Part shown: positions 35,637-50,252 of the stretch, in pieces
How the letters are laid out: each line of letters begins with the position of its first letter
Numbering within the stretch: the stretch's first letter is position 1
NCBI GenBank assembly: GCA_902729315.2
Contig: LR746265.1
Coordinates: 5,064,892-5,128,891, forward strand
Reading direction: 5' to 3'
DNA from: Spirodela intermedia
Lineage: Eukaryota; Streptophyta; Magnoliopsida; Alismatales; Araceae
DNA: 64,000 nucleotides
Program-made: the position numbers and the translations under genes
The notes under the pieces: generated by a model
Told to the model about the DNA's origin: nothing
The model's database searches: none
The model's input: the letters and a program-made list of their open reading frames with translations, nothing else

Positions 35637-38600
35637 TCATGCAGGATTGCTTGGCTTCAACAGAATGATCACACGATGATGCCCAATTCGCGTCTCTTGG
35701 ATGCGACCCAGATGGCGAAACACCTGAGAACCACAGTCCAAGCCGTTACAGCCATGAATCCTAAAGAGCCAGTTATGCTGCGAAAATCATTAAAGGAAAC
35801 CAGGTGTTTTTTAGAAGACCAGATGTTAACTTCATCTTGCATATCTGCACTGAAATGAAGCCGCATATAATCAAGGAAAGCAACTCGTAAGGGTACGCAC
35901 AGTAAGAATTGCCTTCCCGGTGTTATCAAGTTTTAGTCCTGGCCCCCTCATATCAGTCTCTAGAAAGAAGTGTTTGCCTTTGACTGCCTCTGACTGTGCA
36001 ATATCTCTCACCTCCTGGATATGTTAATGACCTCAGTGATCGATTTCTTAATGAATGTACGAAAGCAGAACGTAGAAGTGCCAAAAAAAACTTCTCGGAA
36101 TTGAGATCGCTTACGAGAGCCTTTTCCCAAGCATCTTCGACCAACTGCATGGAAAGAAAGTACTCCATTCAATATATAATACGTCAATCATAAGCCCAAA
36201 TCCGGAGAAAGTTGTAATGAACGGGCTAGCCTTCTTCTTTGGGCAGCCAACAAGTAAAGCTGTAGCCTCTGCATACGTAGCCATTTCATTAATAGCGATG
36301 TTCACCTTCTCTAGCGTGAGCCTCCCCCTCATATATCTGGCGACCAAAAGGACAGAATTATGTGGAGATCAAAACTTTATTTTCCTCCCCCGAACTTACT
36401 GCTGGGAGGCATTTACGTCATACACATGCACAATTATTAGAACTTTTATTTGCGTAGCCAAACCTGTAATTACATGACAGACAGGATCCTTTCTGCATAG
36501 GCAATATAACAGGCGAAATGAAGGTCAATTTATTTAAGATATTATCTGGATAGCGCGCATGGTTTCTGGAACACAAGAAATAATATGACCAAAAAAGCAC
36601 TCACGATGACAATGAATCAAGCTCATTTGCCGATATATACCAACGAGGTGCTGGGATGCGACCTTTTTTCTCCTGCGTGTATGGATACCATTTCATCAAG
36701 ATAAAAAACATGAAATCTCTTTTTGAGAACAGATAAAAGAGGTTTGCATTAATTCAAAACGTGGGAAAAGAAATAATCCAAAAAATGGAGGTGCTTGGAA
36801 CAATGTACATCTTATTCCTTTCTAATATAAAAGATCTCATATCGCATTTTAGGATGTTATACTTGATAGCCTTGAACCAGCCTGAAGGAAAAATGTGCTG
36901 TTTGCTCAACATGGTGCCATTCTCTGCAGTGTTCTGATGTTTCCCAATGTATTTGATGCCAATGGTTTGGAATGGGTGGTTTATGATGTTGAATCACTCG
37001 CTACATAAGGGTAGAGCATTGTCAAGAGTTCTGTGCATTACAGGGTTTAAATTGAAAAGCAGTTAGGTCGACAGTGGAGGATCAAAAACAGGTGAAATTT
37101 CCAGGTTGGCATGATCACCTTTTAAGACGATTTTTCAGAGGGGTGGTATCGTCTTCTTTCATCACTTTATTGGCATCACAAAAATTTGGTAATAGAATTA
37201 AGATGACTAGTAGGACAGTTTTTATTCGAATACAATCATCAGGTAAAGTTGTGACATCTTGTAACGAATGATTGGAACTACATCTGGTCTGAGTACTAAA
37301 CCATAACATAATTGATACACAAAATGTTAATCAGCTCCCAAAAACACGCAAAACTTCAGCAGTTTTATATTCCAAATATTGTACAGGTGCCCAATGAAAA
37401 CAACTCCAAGATATAATTCCTAAATTTACTTTCAGATGGACTAATGTAGTTGCTTTACCCTCCCAAAAAACTAAAAAATTAAAAAAAAAAAAAAAGGCCA
37501 CTCAAGTAAAAACTTTAAAATAAGCAAAGTAATCTTCCATTCGTATGGAATTTTCCCATAATTCCAGAAAATGGACTCCTCGAGAAACCAACCATCTGGA
37601 AAATGTGCGCCCGAACCAGAACATCAGAGAGTGAAGATGACACATAAGAACCACTGTTTCTCCATGAAGAGACAAGCATAGTTCATCCTTCAGAAAAACC
37701 TATGAGGAAAGAATAGGTGGAATTCAAAGCATTGTTCTCAATTTAATTAAATTTATCACAAATTTAAAAATTTGACCAAACCGTTGTATGATAAAGTTAT
37801 ATATTTTTTCATATTCATATCAAACAAGCTCTTAACGTTCTTCACTTCACTAACTGGGTGCATCATGCAGTCCCTTTAGCTCTTATTGTGCATATCTAGT
37901 CATCAAATATTTTTAGAAATCTACTGTTCCCTTCCTTAATAATCAGTTTCCCCTAAATCACCTCTGATTTGTTTAGATTACCATCCCTACATGTTTAGTA
38001 AGTTTGGAAGGTACAGTCCAGCAACAAAACACATTTGCAGAGGGGCAAATTTTGAAATGCAGGAAGGGAAGGTACCAATCGATCACATAGAAGATCTTCT
38101 ATAGAAATTAGCCATAGACATAGGAAAACCAAAGAATGGAAGATATTTACGCCAGGCAATATGCACAAATTAAATTATGGGCAATGTAATGCGTGACGCA
38201 TGGTTACAGGCATGTAAAGAGAACCCAGTATGGGATACCAAATGAACTTGTAGAGCATCTTTGTACAAACTTTCTCCCGACAACGGCATGGAAATATTTT
38301 CTTAAAGTTACCCGACACTGTTACATTTTAAATAAAAGCGTATCTTAAAATCACCACCTAATGAACCAAATGAATTCATACACTACTGTTTACACCACCT
38401 TCCATAGAAGGCAACAGCATGGAAACATTCCATGAAGCTAAAAGACATCACTGCAAACTCAATAAAGACGAATCTTAAAATTCGCACAAAAGTTAGATGT
38501 ACAATCTCCTTTCCTAAACATACTGTGTGAATAAACTGCCTGTGAGCTTCACAAGGATGACTAAATATTTCGGAGCTCCAGAACAGAAAATCAGTCCATT

Positions 38601-39467
38601 TTATTTTTGGTAAAGCCATGGACTTCTTCAAAAACATTCAAACCACTTTCAACTAGGAAACCTTATGATGAGAGATAATATGGGGGAATCATATCGTAAG
38701 ATAGAACAGACAAAAGGGTAGTTTACTCAACAATGACTCATATTCTACCCAGCCGTCGGTATAATCAAATTAAAGCACTTAAAAATGCAAAATTCGACCT
38801 GCATATCGCAATGGATCAAAGGGGCTACCTTTGGTACGACAAATGGCTCCTCTTGTACATTAGAAAAATCACAACCGGAGTTCACCTCCGTCGATCTGAA
38901 GGTTCAACCAAATAAAATACTTTACGTATAGCAAGGGAAAAAAAAGAGCAACCGAAATTAAAATTTCGAGGACGTCGTGAATCGACTACCGAGAAGGTGT
39001 CTCTGCTGAAATGTTCACGCTCTCGTGCATGCGTAACGGTAAGTGAGTGAGCATGTGCTGGATCTTCCTCTGCTGGCGCTGTGACCGCTCAATAAGCGTC
39101 TGCAAACGAAGATGGTAGGTATTGAAAAAACACGGCTACTTGGCATACGCATGCAGAGACACTCTTTAACCTTGGCCTTGGGAATGGCGTCTCTCTCCTC
39201 TTGCAGGCGTTCCCTGATAGACTGTATTTGAGACTCAATCGTCTTCAGAGCGGTGTCGACCGCGGATAGATCCGGGATGCTGGTAGCTGGATACACTGCC
39301 CCCACCGAAGGCGGATCAAATAAGACCCCAAACAAAACCCGAAAGAGCTAGTGGAGGAGAGCGGGGTTACTGTTCCGGGCGATGACGAGCTCCTGCAGGT
39401 CGACGATGCGAGCATTGAAGGAAGAGATGAGCGAATCGAGGGAGGCGCCAGCATCCTTCGGATCCAT
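35637..39467 (-). CDS. SKA1: SKA1-like spindle and kinetochore-associated protein, nine exons
   Basis: Exons, 5' to 3': 39467-39371, 39295-39171, 39099-38990, 38895-38829, 36672-36605, 36336-36231, 36144-36115, 36014-35901, 35723-35637. All phases join, giving 804 bases and 267 residues, the family's usual length. The N-terminus reads MDPKDAGASLDSLISSFNAR and continues with a coiled-coil part (LKTIESQIQSIRERLQEERD, IERSQRQQRKIQHM). The conserved C-terminal microtubule-binding winged-helix domain starts near APRWYISANELDSLSSYMRG and ends HLGRIQETRIGHHRVI plus LLKPSNPA. SKA1 belongs to the SKA complex that holds kinetochores on depolymerising microtubules in mitosis. Introns are 71-268 bp except one of 2156 bp (36673-38828). 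Intron 6 is GC-AG, and exon 7 is only 30 bases. An E2F-like site lies 133 bases upstream of the ATG. Confidence 0.92.
36145..36230 (-). other. GC-AG intron of SKA1
   Basis: 86 bp. The exon ends AAGAAGAAG followed by GCTAGC instead of GT; the acceptor is TTTCCATGCAG. Only this junction joins CPKKK to LVEDAWEKAL in phase. The first usable GT downstream would leave an intron of under 40 bases. Confidence 0.75.
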
Positions 39468-39599
39468 AATTTCTCTGTTCCCTCACGACTTCACAGCGTT
39501 CATCGAAGAAAACGAGAACAGCGGCATCTACCGACCTCTACGATCGTCTCTCGCACCCACCCTCAAGCCCGCATTGTTTAAAAGCTCTGACGGCATTGC

Positions 39600-39607
39600 G
39601 CGGGAAA
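39600..39607 (-). promoter_or_regulatory. E2F-type site upstream of SKA1
   Basis: TTTCCCGC on the minus strand matches the plant E2F consensus TTTSSCGC exactly, 133 bases upstream of the SKA1 ATG. An AACGG word (39606-39610) overlaps it on the plus strand. This fits S/G2-M expression of a kinetochore gene. It is a motif match only. Confidence 0.5.
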
Positions 39608-41275
39608 ACGGCGACTGCGGCTGCCCTGGTCTGCGGGGATATCGTTCAGATCCGACGGACCTCACTGAGTAGACCAATGTATAAACCTCAAAAATCCGAC
39701 GGCCCAGGGAGGCCCAACTGGCCCAGAAGTAAAAATAAAGAAGAAGAAACCGACGGCGGAGCTGGAGACATCTCCAATCTCCACCGTCCACCTCTCTGGG
39801 TCAACGGAAAGATCGATTCGTTGGGATCTATGTATCTTTGGTTTAGCTTCGCATCTCCACCGTCAGATGGTTCTGGGATGGGGTCCTGATGTCCGTCCTT
39901 TCCAGGACATCCTCCCTCGCCCCGTGGGGGCTATTTTCTACTGTCGCCATCGGGTGACTAAATAGGGGGAGAGCTGACCGTTGGTTAGGAGACATTCTTG
40001 AGGGAAAGCTGGGGAGAGGACCAGTTGCTGTCCCGTGGGTTAAAGTGGTCAACGTTCCCCTACCACTAGCATGTGGTCAACAAAGATCGCACTTTTGGAA
40101 GGAAAGAACCCGAGGAGCTGGTTTTCATGCCGTCTGTTCGGAAAGGGAAGAAAAGCCTCAGGCGACGACCGATGACTGTGTGAGGGGAGGGAGAGGAGTG
40201 CAACGTTTGAGAGTGTTGACGGAAATGTTATTTCCACTGGAGTGAGGTTTTCGACGGCAGCACGCCATCAGGACGCACTGCAGACAACTGACCCATGACT
40301 ACTTTCCTCATTTATTAGCAACCAACGACCGTGTTCGACTCCTGGATGAAGAGCGACTTCTCCGTGGTGAAGAACACAAGAAGATAGGGAACTCTCATCA
40401 CTCGGGGATTGAAGAAGCTGCATGTCGGAACGAGTCACGGTTCGGGAGTCACCGTGGACGAGAAGATCTGACGAGAAAGACGGGTCTGGATCGGTGAATT
40501 CCACGATGACCACGAAAAATCTACACAAAAACTAGTGAGAACGCCTCTGCGCCGCTCGCCTCACTGCGAAGGTTCACACGCAAGCAACTGTGCTTGCAGT
40601 ACTCGCGGGCAGAAGCAGGAGGAAGTGGAGGGCATGCGGGCGTAGGATAGGGGGCAGTGCCCGCCTGCATTTCGCATCCCAAGTTGTGGACATATGGCGT
40701 AAGAAATGGGTTCTGAGTCTTGTTATTCGCCCACACTCTTCCCTAGGGCATTAACTCTCTAGCTACCACATCTACCAAGACCAATGTCCTCTGCACTAGT
40801 ATCGAATTGGCGAGAGGTCCCGATATAAAGAGGTTTCCATGTGGTAGTATCTCGTTGTCGTTTTACCTATAATTTAGCTGATAGAAGACAAGCAACAGGA
40901 AAAGAGACCCACCACTGCGACTACCACTTCGACTACCACAGCTCACTGTCTAAAGGGCCACATAACAGCAGTCTTAGGCAATAGAAGGCAACGTGCAGCA
41001 AAAGAAGCATGGTGAGAGAACTGCATATGATAAGAATCCATATTCTGTCATGCAGAAGCATTGATTTTATGGTATGAGAACCCAAACTGACGTAGAAAAT
41101 AGCAGTTATCTCGGATTATAGGGGCTATGCTTAGGATCCGTATGTCGTAGAAGCCGCGATTGGTTGCTTAGAGCTTCTATATTTATGCAAGAAGATACTT
41201 CTGGAAAGAAGAACGCGAGAGGCAGCTGCAGAATGGAAGTCAAAGAACCAAGATGTGGGGTATATGGTCGGAGGC
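39608..41275. other. Intergenic between SKA1 promoter and RGF gene
   Basis: No gene supported. Open frames at 40268-40736 (minus) were considered and rejected for lack of motifs or splice continuity. Includes the SKA1 upstream region and the RGF 3' flank. Confidence 0.45.
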
Positions 41276-41791
41276 TCAGTTGTGCGAAGGAGGATGCGTT
41301 TTAGGGGCATCATAGTCTACGTTGAAACCTGGATGGCCCCTCTGAGCATCGTGGGGCACTCGCCAAGACACCGCGCCATGCGACTGGGATCGAACAACAG
41401 CTGATGCCTTCACTCGAGCCTTCAGGTTCTCTTCTATAACAACCGGGTCACCATCTTCAGTTTGGACCGTCGCACCTCCGTCACCCTGCCTCGATCCCCT
41501 GGACAGATTCTCCGTTGTTGGCTGCAGTTGCATCGTTGTGGTGTTCTTCTCAATCGCGTCCTTCGCTCCCGGCAGCATAATTCACATGAGAACCCACTCC
41601 TCAAACGATTTCAAACAAAACGTGGAAGAAACACAGGAGACGAAAGAGCAAACCTATGCACCAACCTTGCTGGCATTACGCGGTAAACTGCTCAAATTCA
41701 TGAGGGTGGAAGACTGGGCGACGTTGAGCAGGCGACCGTCGCATGCGTAGAATGATAGAGAGAAGAAGACGACGATCAGAAGAGAGGCCAT
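41276..41791 (-). CDS. RGF/GOLVEN/CLEL secreted signalling-peptide precursor, two exons
   Basis: Exon 1 is 41791-41666 (42 codons), exon 2 is 41560-41276 (94 codons plus stop). The 105-bp intron starts GTTGGT and ends GCGAAG. The 136-residue product has a signal peptide (MASLLIVVFFSLSFYACDG), a variable charged middle rich in Thr/Gln/Glu, and at the very C-terminus DYDAPKTHPPSHN (124-136). That is the RGF/GLV/CLEL pattern: DY start, central Pro/basic part, PP and final HN. In this family the peptide is cut out, Tyr-sulfated by TPST and Pro-hydroxylated, and read by LRR receptor kinases (RGI/RGFR) controlling root meristem and gravitropic growth. It stands alone between SKA1 and ATG8. The motif makes the family secure; the weak acceptor makes the intron edge less so. 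Confidence 0.85.
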
Positions 41792-43216
41792 GGGGAGGCA
41801 GCGTCCCTTCGGTGGCAGCGGCGACAACGGTTGGAATTCCCGGCCGTGTCTCCTGGTGATCTAAAGCTTGGTGTTTGAACGAGAAGCCATTGGTCACAGG
41901 CTTGCATGGGACGACGGTGGGTATCTTCTTTCAAAAGACATGGGTATAAATGGGGCGAAGAAGATTGTCTCTGAAGAGAAGGTCCGGAGAAAGGTAGTCC
42001 CCTCCACCGGCAAGTCCACTGCTGCACTTCCCTGGGGCACTGGCGAGAGATCTTCCCCGCTGACGGCCACCCCTTCTTAAAGGGTCAAGGAGAGGATCTC
42101 ACAACTTTGGCGATCCCTGGGCGAGGATATAAACGACTTGATCAAATACAGGATTTCTTATGTACTGATACGAATAAACCATTTGTTTCCATTTTTTTAA
42201 TCATCCACTGTGCATCGGAATAGGAGACAATGTCGGTCATAAGCAATTCAAGCTCTCTCGGGGAGGGTGATGTTCTTCTAGTTCAAAATACACGCATAAA
42301 CTTTTGAACTTTCTACCGCTCTTCTCCTTCAGCGTGGCAGGAGACCTCTTCTTCTCCCTTGCTCACCTCTTCGTCCCCTGATGCTTAAACCTGACTTCGG
42401 GAAACATCCATCAGCTTGGCCACCCCCCCCCCCCCGGTTCGACTGGCATCTCGACTTTAATGGCGCATGCCGGTCAGTGTTTGGAACAACTCGTCCTGGT
42501 GTTTTATTTTCAACCGACTTCCCATGGGGAACACCTCCCTTCCTATGGGGGAGTACTTAATGCGTTCTCTTCACCATTCTTGGCTCATATTCCCCTAGAA
42601 AATTGAGGGGAGAATTCCAACCCCCCTTCCTTCCAAACACCAACATTCTTTGAATGATCCATCCAACCGCTTTGATTCGCATTCATGGGTTGTTTAAGAT
42701 TAGCATGAGGTCAATGTCATAAAGAGCTCCTCGTTATCGTTGCAAGATATTAAGGCTAGGTCAACGTGACGGGGATTTTTTCCCTCATTGCTTGAGATGT
42801 ACGCGGAAGGGAGCCTGTTTGGCGGAGAGAGGAGCCGGCCCATGTTCGCGGCGTGGGACATCGACAGGACGGCGAGTCCAACGAGCCCAAAGCTGAAGCA
42901 GCGCCACCGCGACGCTACCAAGGGGGGGCGGAGGCCTTCGAGCCAGGGACGAACATGCGCTAGGGTCGGTTCTCACAGCCTTCAGTCAGTGTGAAGTCAG
43001 AAAGACGGAGAGAATAAAATTCAAACCAATTATTGCAATACATAGGGATAGAGAGGAGCAGATTGTTTAACCATCTGATATGTGGTTCTGGAGACAATCC
43101 GGTAGCTCTATGTACAGGATCTACAACTTATGTGTTTTGACTAAATATGCATCCGCAGGGCATGCGATAAAGGTCGAAGCGGTGGCGGCAACACAAAGTT
43201 TAATGGAGGTTAGTGA
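41792..43216. other. Intergenic between RGF and ATG8
   Basis: Includes the RGF promoter and ATG8 3' flank. A 15-base C run is at 42422-42435. A minus-strand frame at 42700-42921 has a hydrophobic N-terminal stretch but no ATG at its start, so it is not called. Confidence 0.45.
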
Positions 43217-45742
<2,526 letters not shown>

Positions 45743-45746
45743 TTTT

Positions 45747-46378
45747 CTGCAACTTAATCGAATCAAGAGTAAATAAAATCACATGATCTGACAGAAAACC
45801 TCCCTATTACCAGAAGGAATTAAAAAATCATCACAACGCACATGTAATGCGTGCAGAACCCAAGACAAGTATGACGGTCGCAACGACGACCACTATGACG
45901 ACCACCACGAATAGGAAAACTTAACACATAGGACCAGAGAGAAACATTTCTTGCGGAGCAACAGTACAAGAACAACGAATAGCACAGGGATCCACAAAAT
46001 TCGGAGCGATCGACAATACAAATGAACACGAAACAGGACAGAAATGGTAACAATAGAGAATGAAGATTCCAGGATCAGAACTTCCAATCCCTATTCAACT
46101 AATTACATGAAAGACACGATCGAAACAAGTTCAATAATAAATAGGAAACGAACTGTCAGAAAATAATCAAAAATATCGATATTAGAATCATCAAAACAGA
46201 AAGCGAAACAGATGGGAAGTTTGCCGTCGCACAGAAACTAGAGAAGGAACTTAAGCCAATGAAGAAAAACCAGGCGAGGACGAGTACCCCGAAGCCGTGT
46301 ACACTGCAGTTCACCGTAATCGAAATAATGCGACGAGAAAGACGGACAATGGATAGAACAAGAATAAGGACTTTCACC
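45747..46378 (-). other. Probable 5' UTR intron of ATG8
   Basis: An acceptor (TTGCAG) sits four bases before the ATG. A suitable donor (AAAG followed by GTGAAAG) lies at 46378, giving an intron of about 630 bp and a leader exon running up toward the (CT)n tract at 46619-46643 (minus-strand sense). ATG8 genes often have such an intron; the exact donor is inferred. Confidence 0.5.
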
Positions 46379-46618
46379 TTTGCGATCGCAGGGGGGACCT
46401 ACCAATCGGGAACGCGCGAACAGGAAACCCTGCGGGAGGGTGCGTTGCGCAGAAAATTGGGGGATGGGAGGACGAAGAAGTGGTTGGCGAGTTGCGTGAG
46501 ACTGGGGGCTCTCCCAGCCTTCGGATTCCCAACTTGGATTTGAGAAAGCCGCCGTGTACTGAGCGTCTCACTGCCGGTAAGTAAACCGTCCAAACGGGAA
46601 AAGGATCAGAGAGAAATA

Positions 46619-46643
46619 GAGAGAGAGAGAGAGAGAGAGAGAG
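46619..46643. repeat. (GA)n microsatellite near the ATG8 transcription start
   Basis: About 25 bases of GA; CT in the ATG8 sense, a common feature of plant leaders and core promoters. Confidence 0.85.
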
Positions 46644-49455
46644 GCGTATACGAATGCCATTTACAATGGATGGCAAGTGGACCTGTCCTTTGCCGTCATA
46701 CCTCAAGCAACTAGTCCTGTGAACCTACATGCGTATGTACCAAATGCACATCTAATTGCACTGATTCGGTGTTTCCGTGTAGAGGCCTCCCGACGTGGCG
46801 GGCTCCTACTACATAATGGCTACCACACCAGCCGTCCGATCCGGAATAGATGGCAAAATAATCGAGGCACGGATATTCTTTAATGGAATAAGAGGATACT
46901 TCGTGGTTGATGTATAAGTTATATTTATTTCTAATTTATTTATAGATGAAGTAAATAACGTTTAAGTGTCGAATGTTTACAAGCTGGGGCCCAGTCCGAA
47001 AATCAGCATGGAGACCTGACCCGACCCGACACCGAACCCGAACTAGGTTTGGCCCACACCAACCCGTCACAATGAGGCTATAGCAGCCCATTCCACCCAT
47101 TATGCCCAATGTTGATGTTTACCCCTTTGGCCCAATTACACGAATTGGCCTGTTCAGCAGTTGGACAAGCAAGTGCCGACTGCCAGCGCCGCCGTCCACC
47201 CTCAACGTCCCCCAGCCACAATCAGGGTGGAGGCTGTGGACCCATGGAGGCTGCTCGCAGCAGGCGTAGGAGGACATAGGGACCTCCTACTCCGCCGGAG
47301 GTGGCGAGAATTTTCCGCTGCTGTGCACGCAGGAGCTCGCAGAGGAGCTGCCATGGAAGTCGACGGTGGATGGAGGAGAACGGGTGGAAGATCCAAGAAG
47401 CTTCCTTCCAGACGGTAGCTGTTTGAGAACCGGTGAGCTGCAGGAGAGCCAACCAGGAGCTCAGTCGCCGTTCTCCATATAACTGTGCATCTCTTCCGGG
47501 AGCTCGTCCAGGACCATTGCTCTATTTCCTGATCAGCGCGATGCAACAGTTCATTCAGTGTGAAAGAGAACTGCTGATTTCATATTAGCTGTAGATCTCA
47601 GTTTCTCGGTTACAATGTCCAAAGTAAGTCTTTGATATAATTAACGGATATGAGATCTGATAATGTTCTACTTTGGTACCTATTAAATTGGAGGAAACGG
47701 GAATGGGTTCATGTTACTTATGGTGATTATCAGCACATTTTTTGTTCGTCTTTAGGATTGTAGATAAGCACGTAAATCGCACAGAAATCATGTAGCTTGA
47801 TGAGTGCAATGGTAAGCATGGATCTAAGATGGTGATTATTAAAGTGGAGGGATATATTAGGTTTTCATCGATAATGTTTGGTCTTATAGTTAAGTAGGGA
47901 AATTTGATACATTGACCATTTTCATCCCACTACATAGGATATAACATCACTACATATGCTCTTGTGGAGAACACATTGCTCTCGTGACTCTGAATTGAGA
48001 GAAATTAGGAGTGAATTTGGCAGCTTTTTTCTCTGTGATCAATTGATCTGGCCCTAAGTGCAGTGTTCTTTATCAATGTATCAACTATGCCAACCCAATT
48101 AATCCATCATATGGTGATAGATGAGATTCTAGGGTACAAGGAAAGAAAGAAATATACTAACCTGATGTGCGACAATTGCTAACGTAATGACGGTGTAGTT
48201 CTGATAAGAGCGAGATAAACCCTACTTCACCCTTCTCATTGTATGCCCATTAGATGCACAAAACATCACATCACATATGTAAGCATTCAAATAAACGCTA
48301 TCTTAATCATGATAAAAACTGGACTCGAAATTTTTGGCTTACATCACATAATCTAGGGGATCAGAATCAGGTGAGCATTATTAATGTCAATCTTGATGAG
48401 AACCCCAATCAATTGATTCGTTTGACCTAAGTCAGTCCTAGGGATGCAAATTGTCAGCAAGGTGGAGTCTACAATGACCCTAGAAGAACAAACCAGCCAT
48501 GAATATAATATCTATAGGAAATTAACTCGACACAATAAAAAATAGTGGTATCTCAACCAACCCAAGGGTGTATTTCTGATTAAAAAGGTATTTTTAGAGA
48601 GTAAGAGTAAGCCATTCTAATTCATGTAAAGGCATGAGAGAAGTAGGTAAATTAGACCTTTTTGTGAGGTTCATTGGCCCAAAACAACCAATTATTAAAA
48701 CTTGCATAACCTAGACCCAGAACATTATACTAGATTCAAGTAGAGGGGAAATAAAAATGTACGCGTTTTTTAAAGTTGTAACATTAATTATTTTTTTAAA
48801 AAAATAATATATATATAATATAATGGAAAAGTGTTTCCTTCCTACTTGTGATGAAAATAAGATCCATACAGCCGAACCTTAGACTTCTAGTTGCACGTCT
48901 CATGTTTGTTGAAAAGAACATAATTTAATATGGACTGTTTAAATTATTTCTTACCATTAGCAAGTTTTATTTTTGGATTCGGAGGTTCCTTTAGAAGAAA
49001 ACCGTCGCGGGTCAGCGTTCATGAGACTCACGATTGCTCTCGTCCTTACCAGGTCATCAAAACTGAAGCTTCCGGCCCAACCCAAAATATGGACGGCCAT
49101 ATAATCCCAGGCATGTAGGCCGTCGCGGCACTGGAACACCCTGCCTTAGAGCATCTGGGCCTTTTGGTCCAACACAGAAACCAGAGTCGCGATGAGAAGG
49201 GGTGAATGATATCTGATCTATGTATGGGTCGGCCTTAAAGCACGATTTTCAGGAACAAGGCGATGAAACCCCCATGCTATGATTGGTGGCTGCTCTCAGC
49301 TTATGATGCTCTGAAACTCGCCACTGCGCGGAGGAATGTCAAAGAAATCGAACTAAAGAGGAACAAGAACCCTCTCAACGCCATTAAATTTATTGGATAA
49401 CCTGAATAGAACTTCGTTGACAATGAATAGCGCAGGATTATCTATGTACTTCATG

Positions 49456-49485
49456 ATTTATTTATTTATTTATTTATTTATTTAT
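49456..49485. repeat. (TTTA)n microsatellite
   Basis: About seven TTTA units in a row. Confidence 0.9.
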
Positions 49486-50208
49486 AGTGTGCTGTGATTC
49501 TAACATGATGCGTGCATCTGTAAGCTCCAAGCTTATTTTTAGATCTCATCAATTCCGACCACTAAAATGAGGCCTATGCAGGCCAAGGCTCATTCGTCGG
49601 TTCTGATAATAGATTAAAGTTTGTTTGGTGATCCCATTATTTTTCCTTCTTCTTTTCCTTTCAACGAGTATTGATATAGGGAATAACTCCCCCATCATCG
49701 TATTTGAATCGAGGAAATGAGATAACCTTGGCGGATGTCCGTCAGAAAACACGCAGAGTATTACTTCATAAATACTCATTTATTACGTTTGATCTATGAG
49801 AGCAGCGACGTCACGGACAGCTTCCAACGCGTGGGACCCAGAAATCAACGCCTCTCTTGACGAAGTTGCGGGTTTCCCTAGCGTTAAATAGTCGCCAATG
49901 CGAGCAATAACCAAATAGAGCTGGGGCACCGGAAGAAACTGCATGTGGGTCGACTTTTGAGGCTTGTAGCCGATCTCATCACACCACCTGAAACAGACTG
50001 AGGATCAGCAACGAACAAGTTAATTCAGCTCTCCTCTTCCTTCCAATCTTGGCAATGTTAATTCAACACTCATGTTATCCGGCGTAAGTAGAGATGTATC
50101 ACTCACAATATACACATTCGATGGTGTACAATGATAGGTTTGGGAAGACATCGATCCCTGCATACAAGATCTGCACTTACACGCTTTATAAAAAATAAAA
50201 GGGGGGGG

Positions 50209-50211
<3 letters not shown>

Positions 50212-50245
<34 letters not shown>
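50212..50245. repeat. (GA)n microsatellite
   Basis: About 34 bases of GA directly after a run of nine G. Confidence 0.9.

Positions 50246-50252
<7 letters not shown>

Noticed and set aside
36393-36480. Strong donor-like CAGCA/GTAAGTT on the minus strand as a SKA1 exon end
   Set aside because: The frame it would add (HVYDVNASQ) does not match SKA1; the exon at 36605-36672 supplies the expected WYIS..ELDSLS and joins in phase.
42700-42976. Possible secreted small protein on the minus strand
   Set aside because: The hydrophobic stretch has no ATG in frame at its start and no known mature motif.
46980-47060. Repeated ACCCGACCCGACAC words
   Set aside because: Short low-complexity repetition common in plant intergenic DNA; too short to call an array or telomere-like tract.
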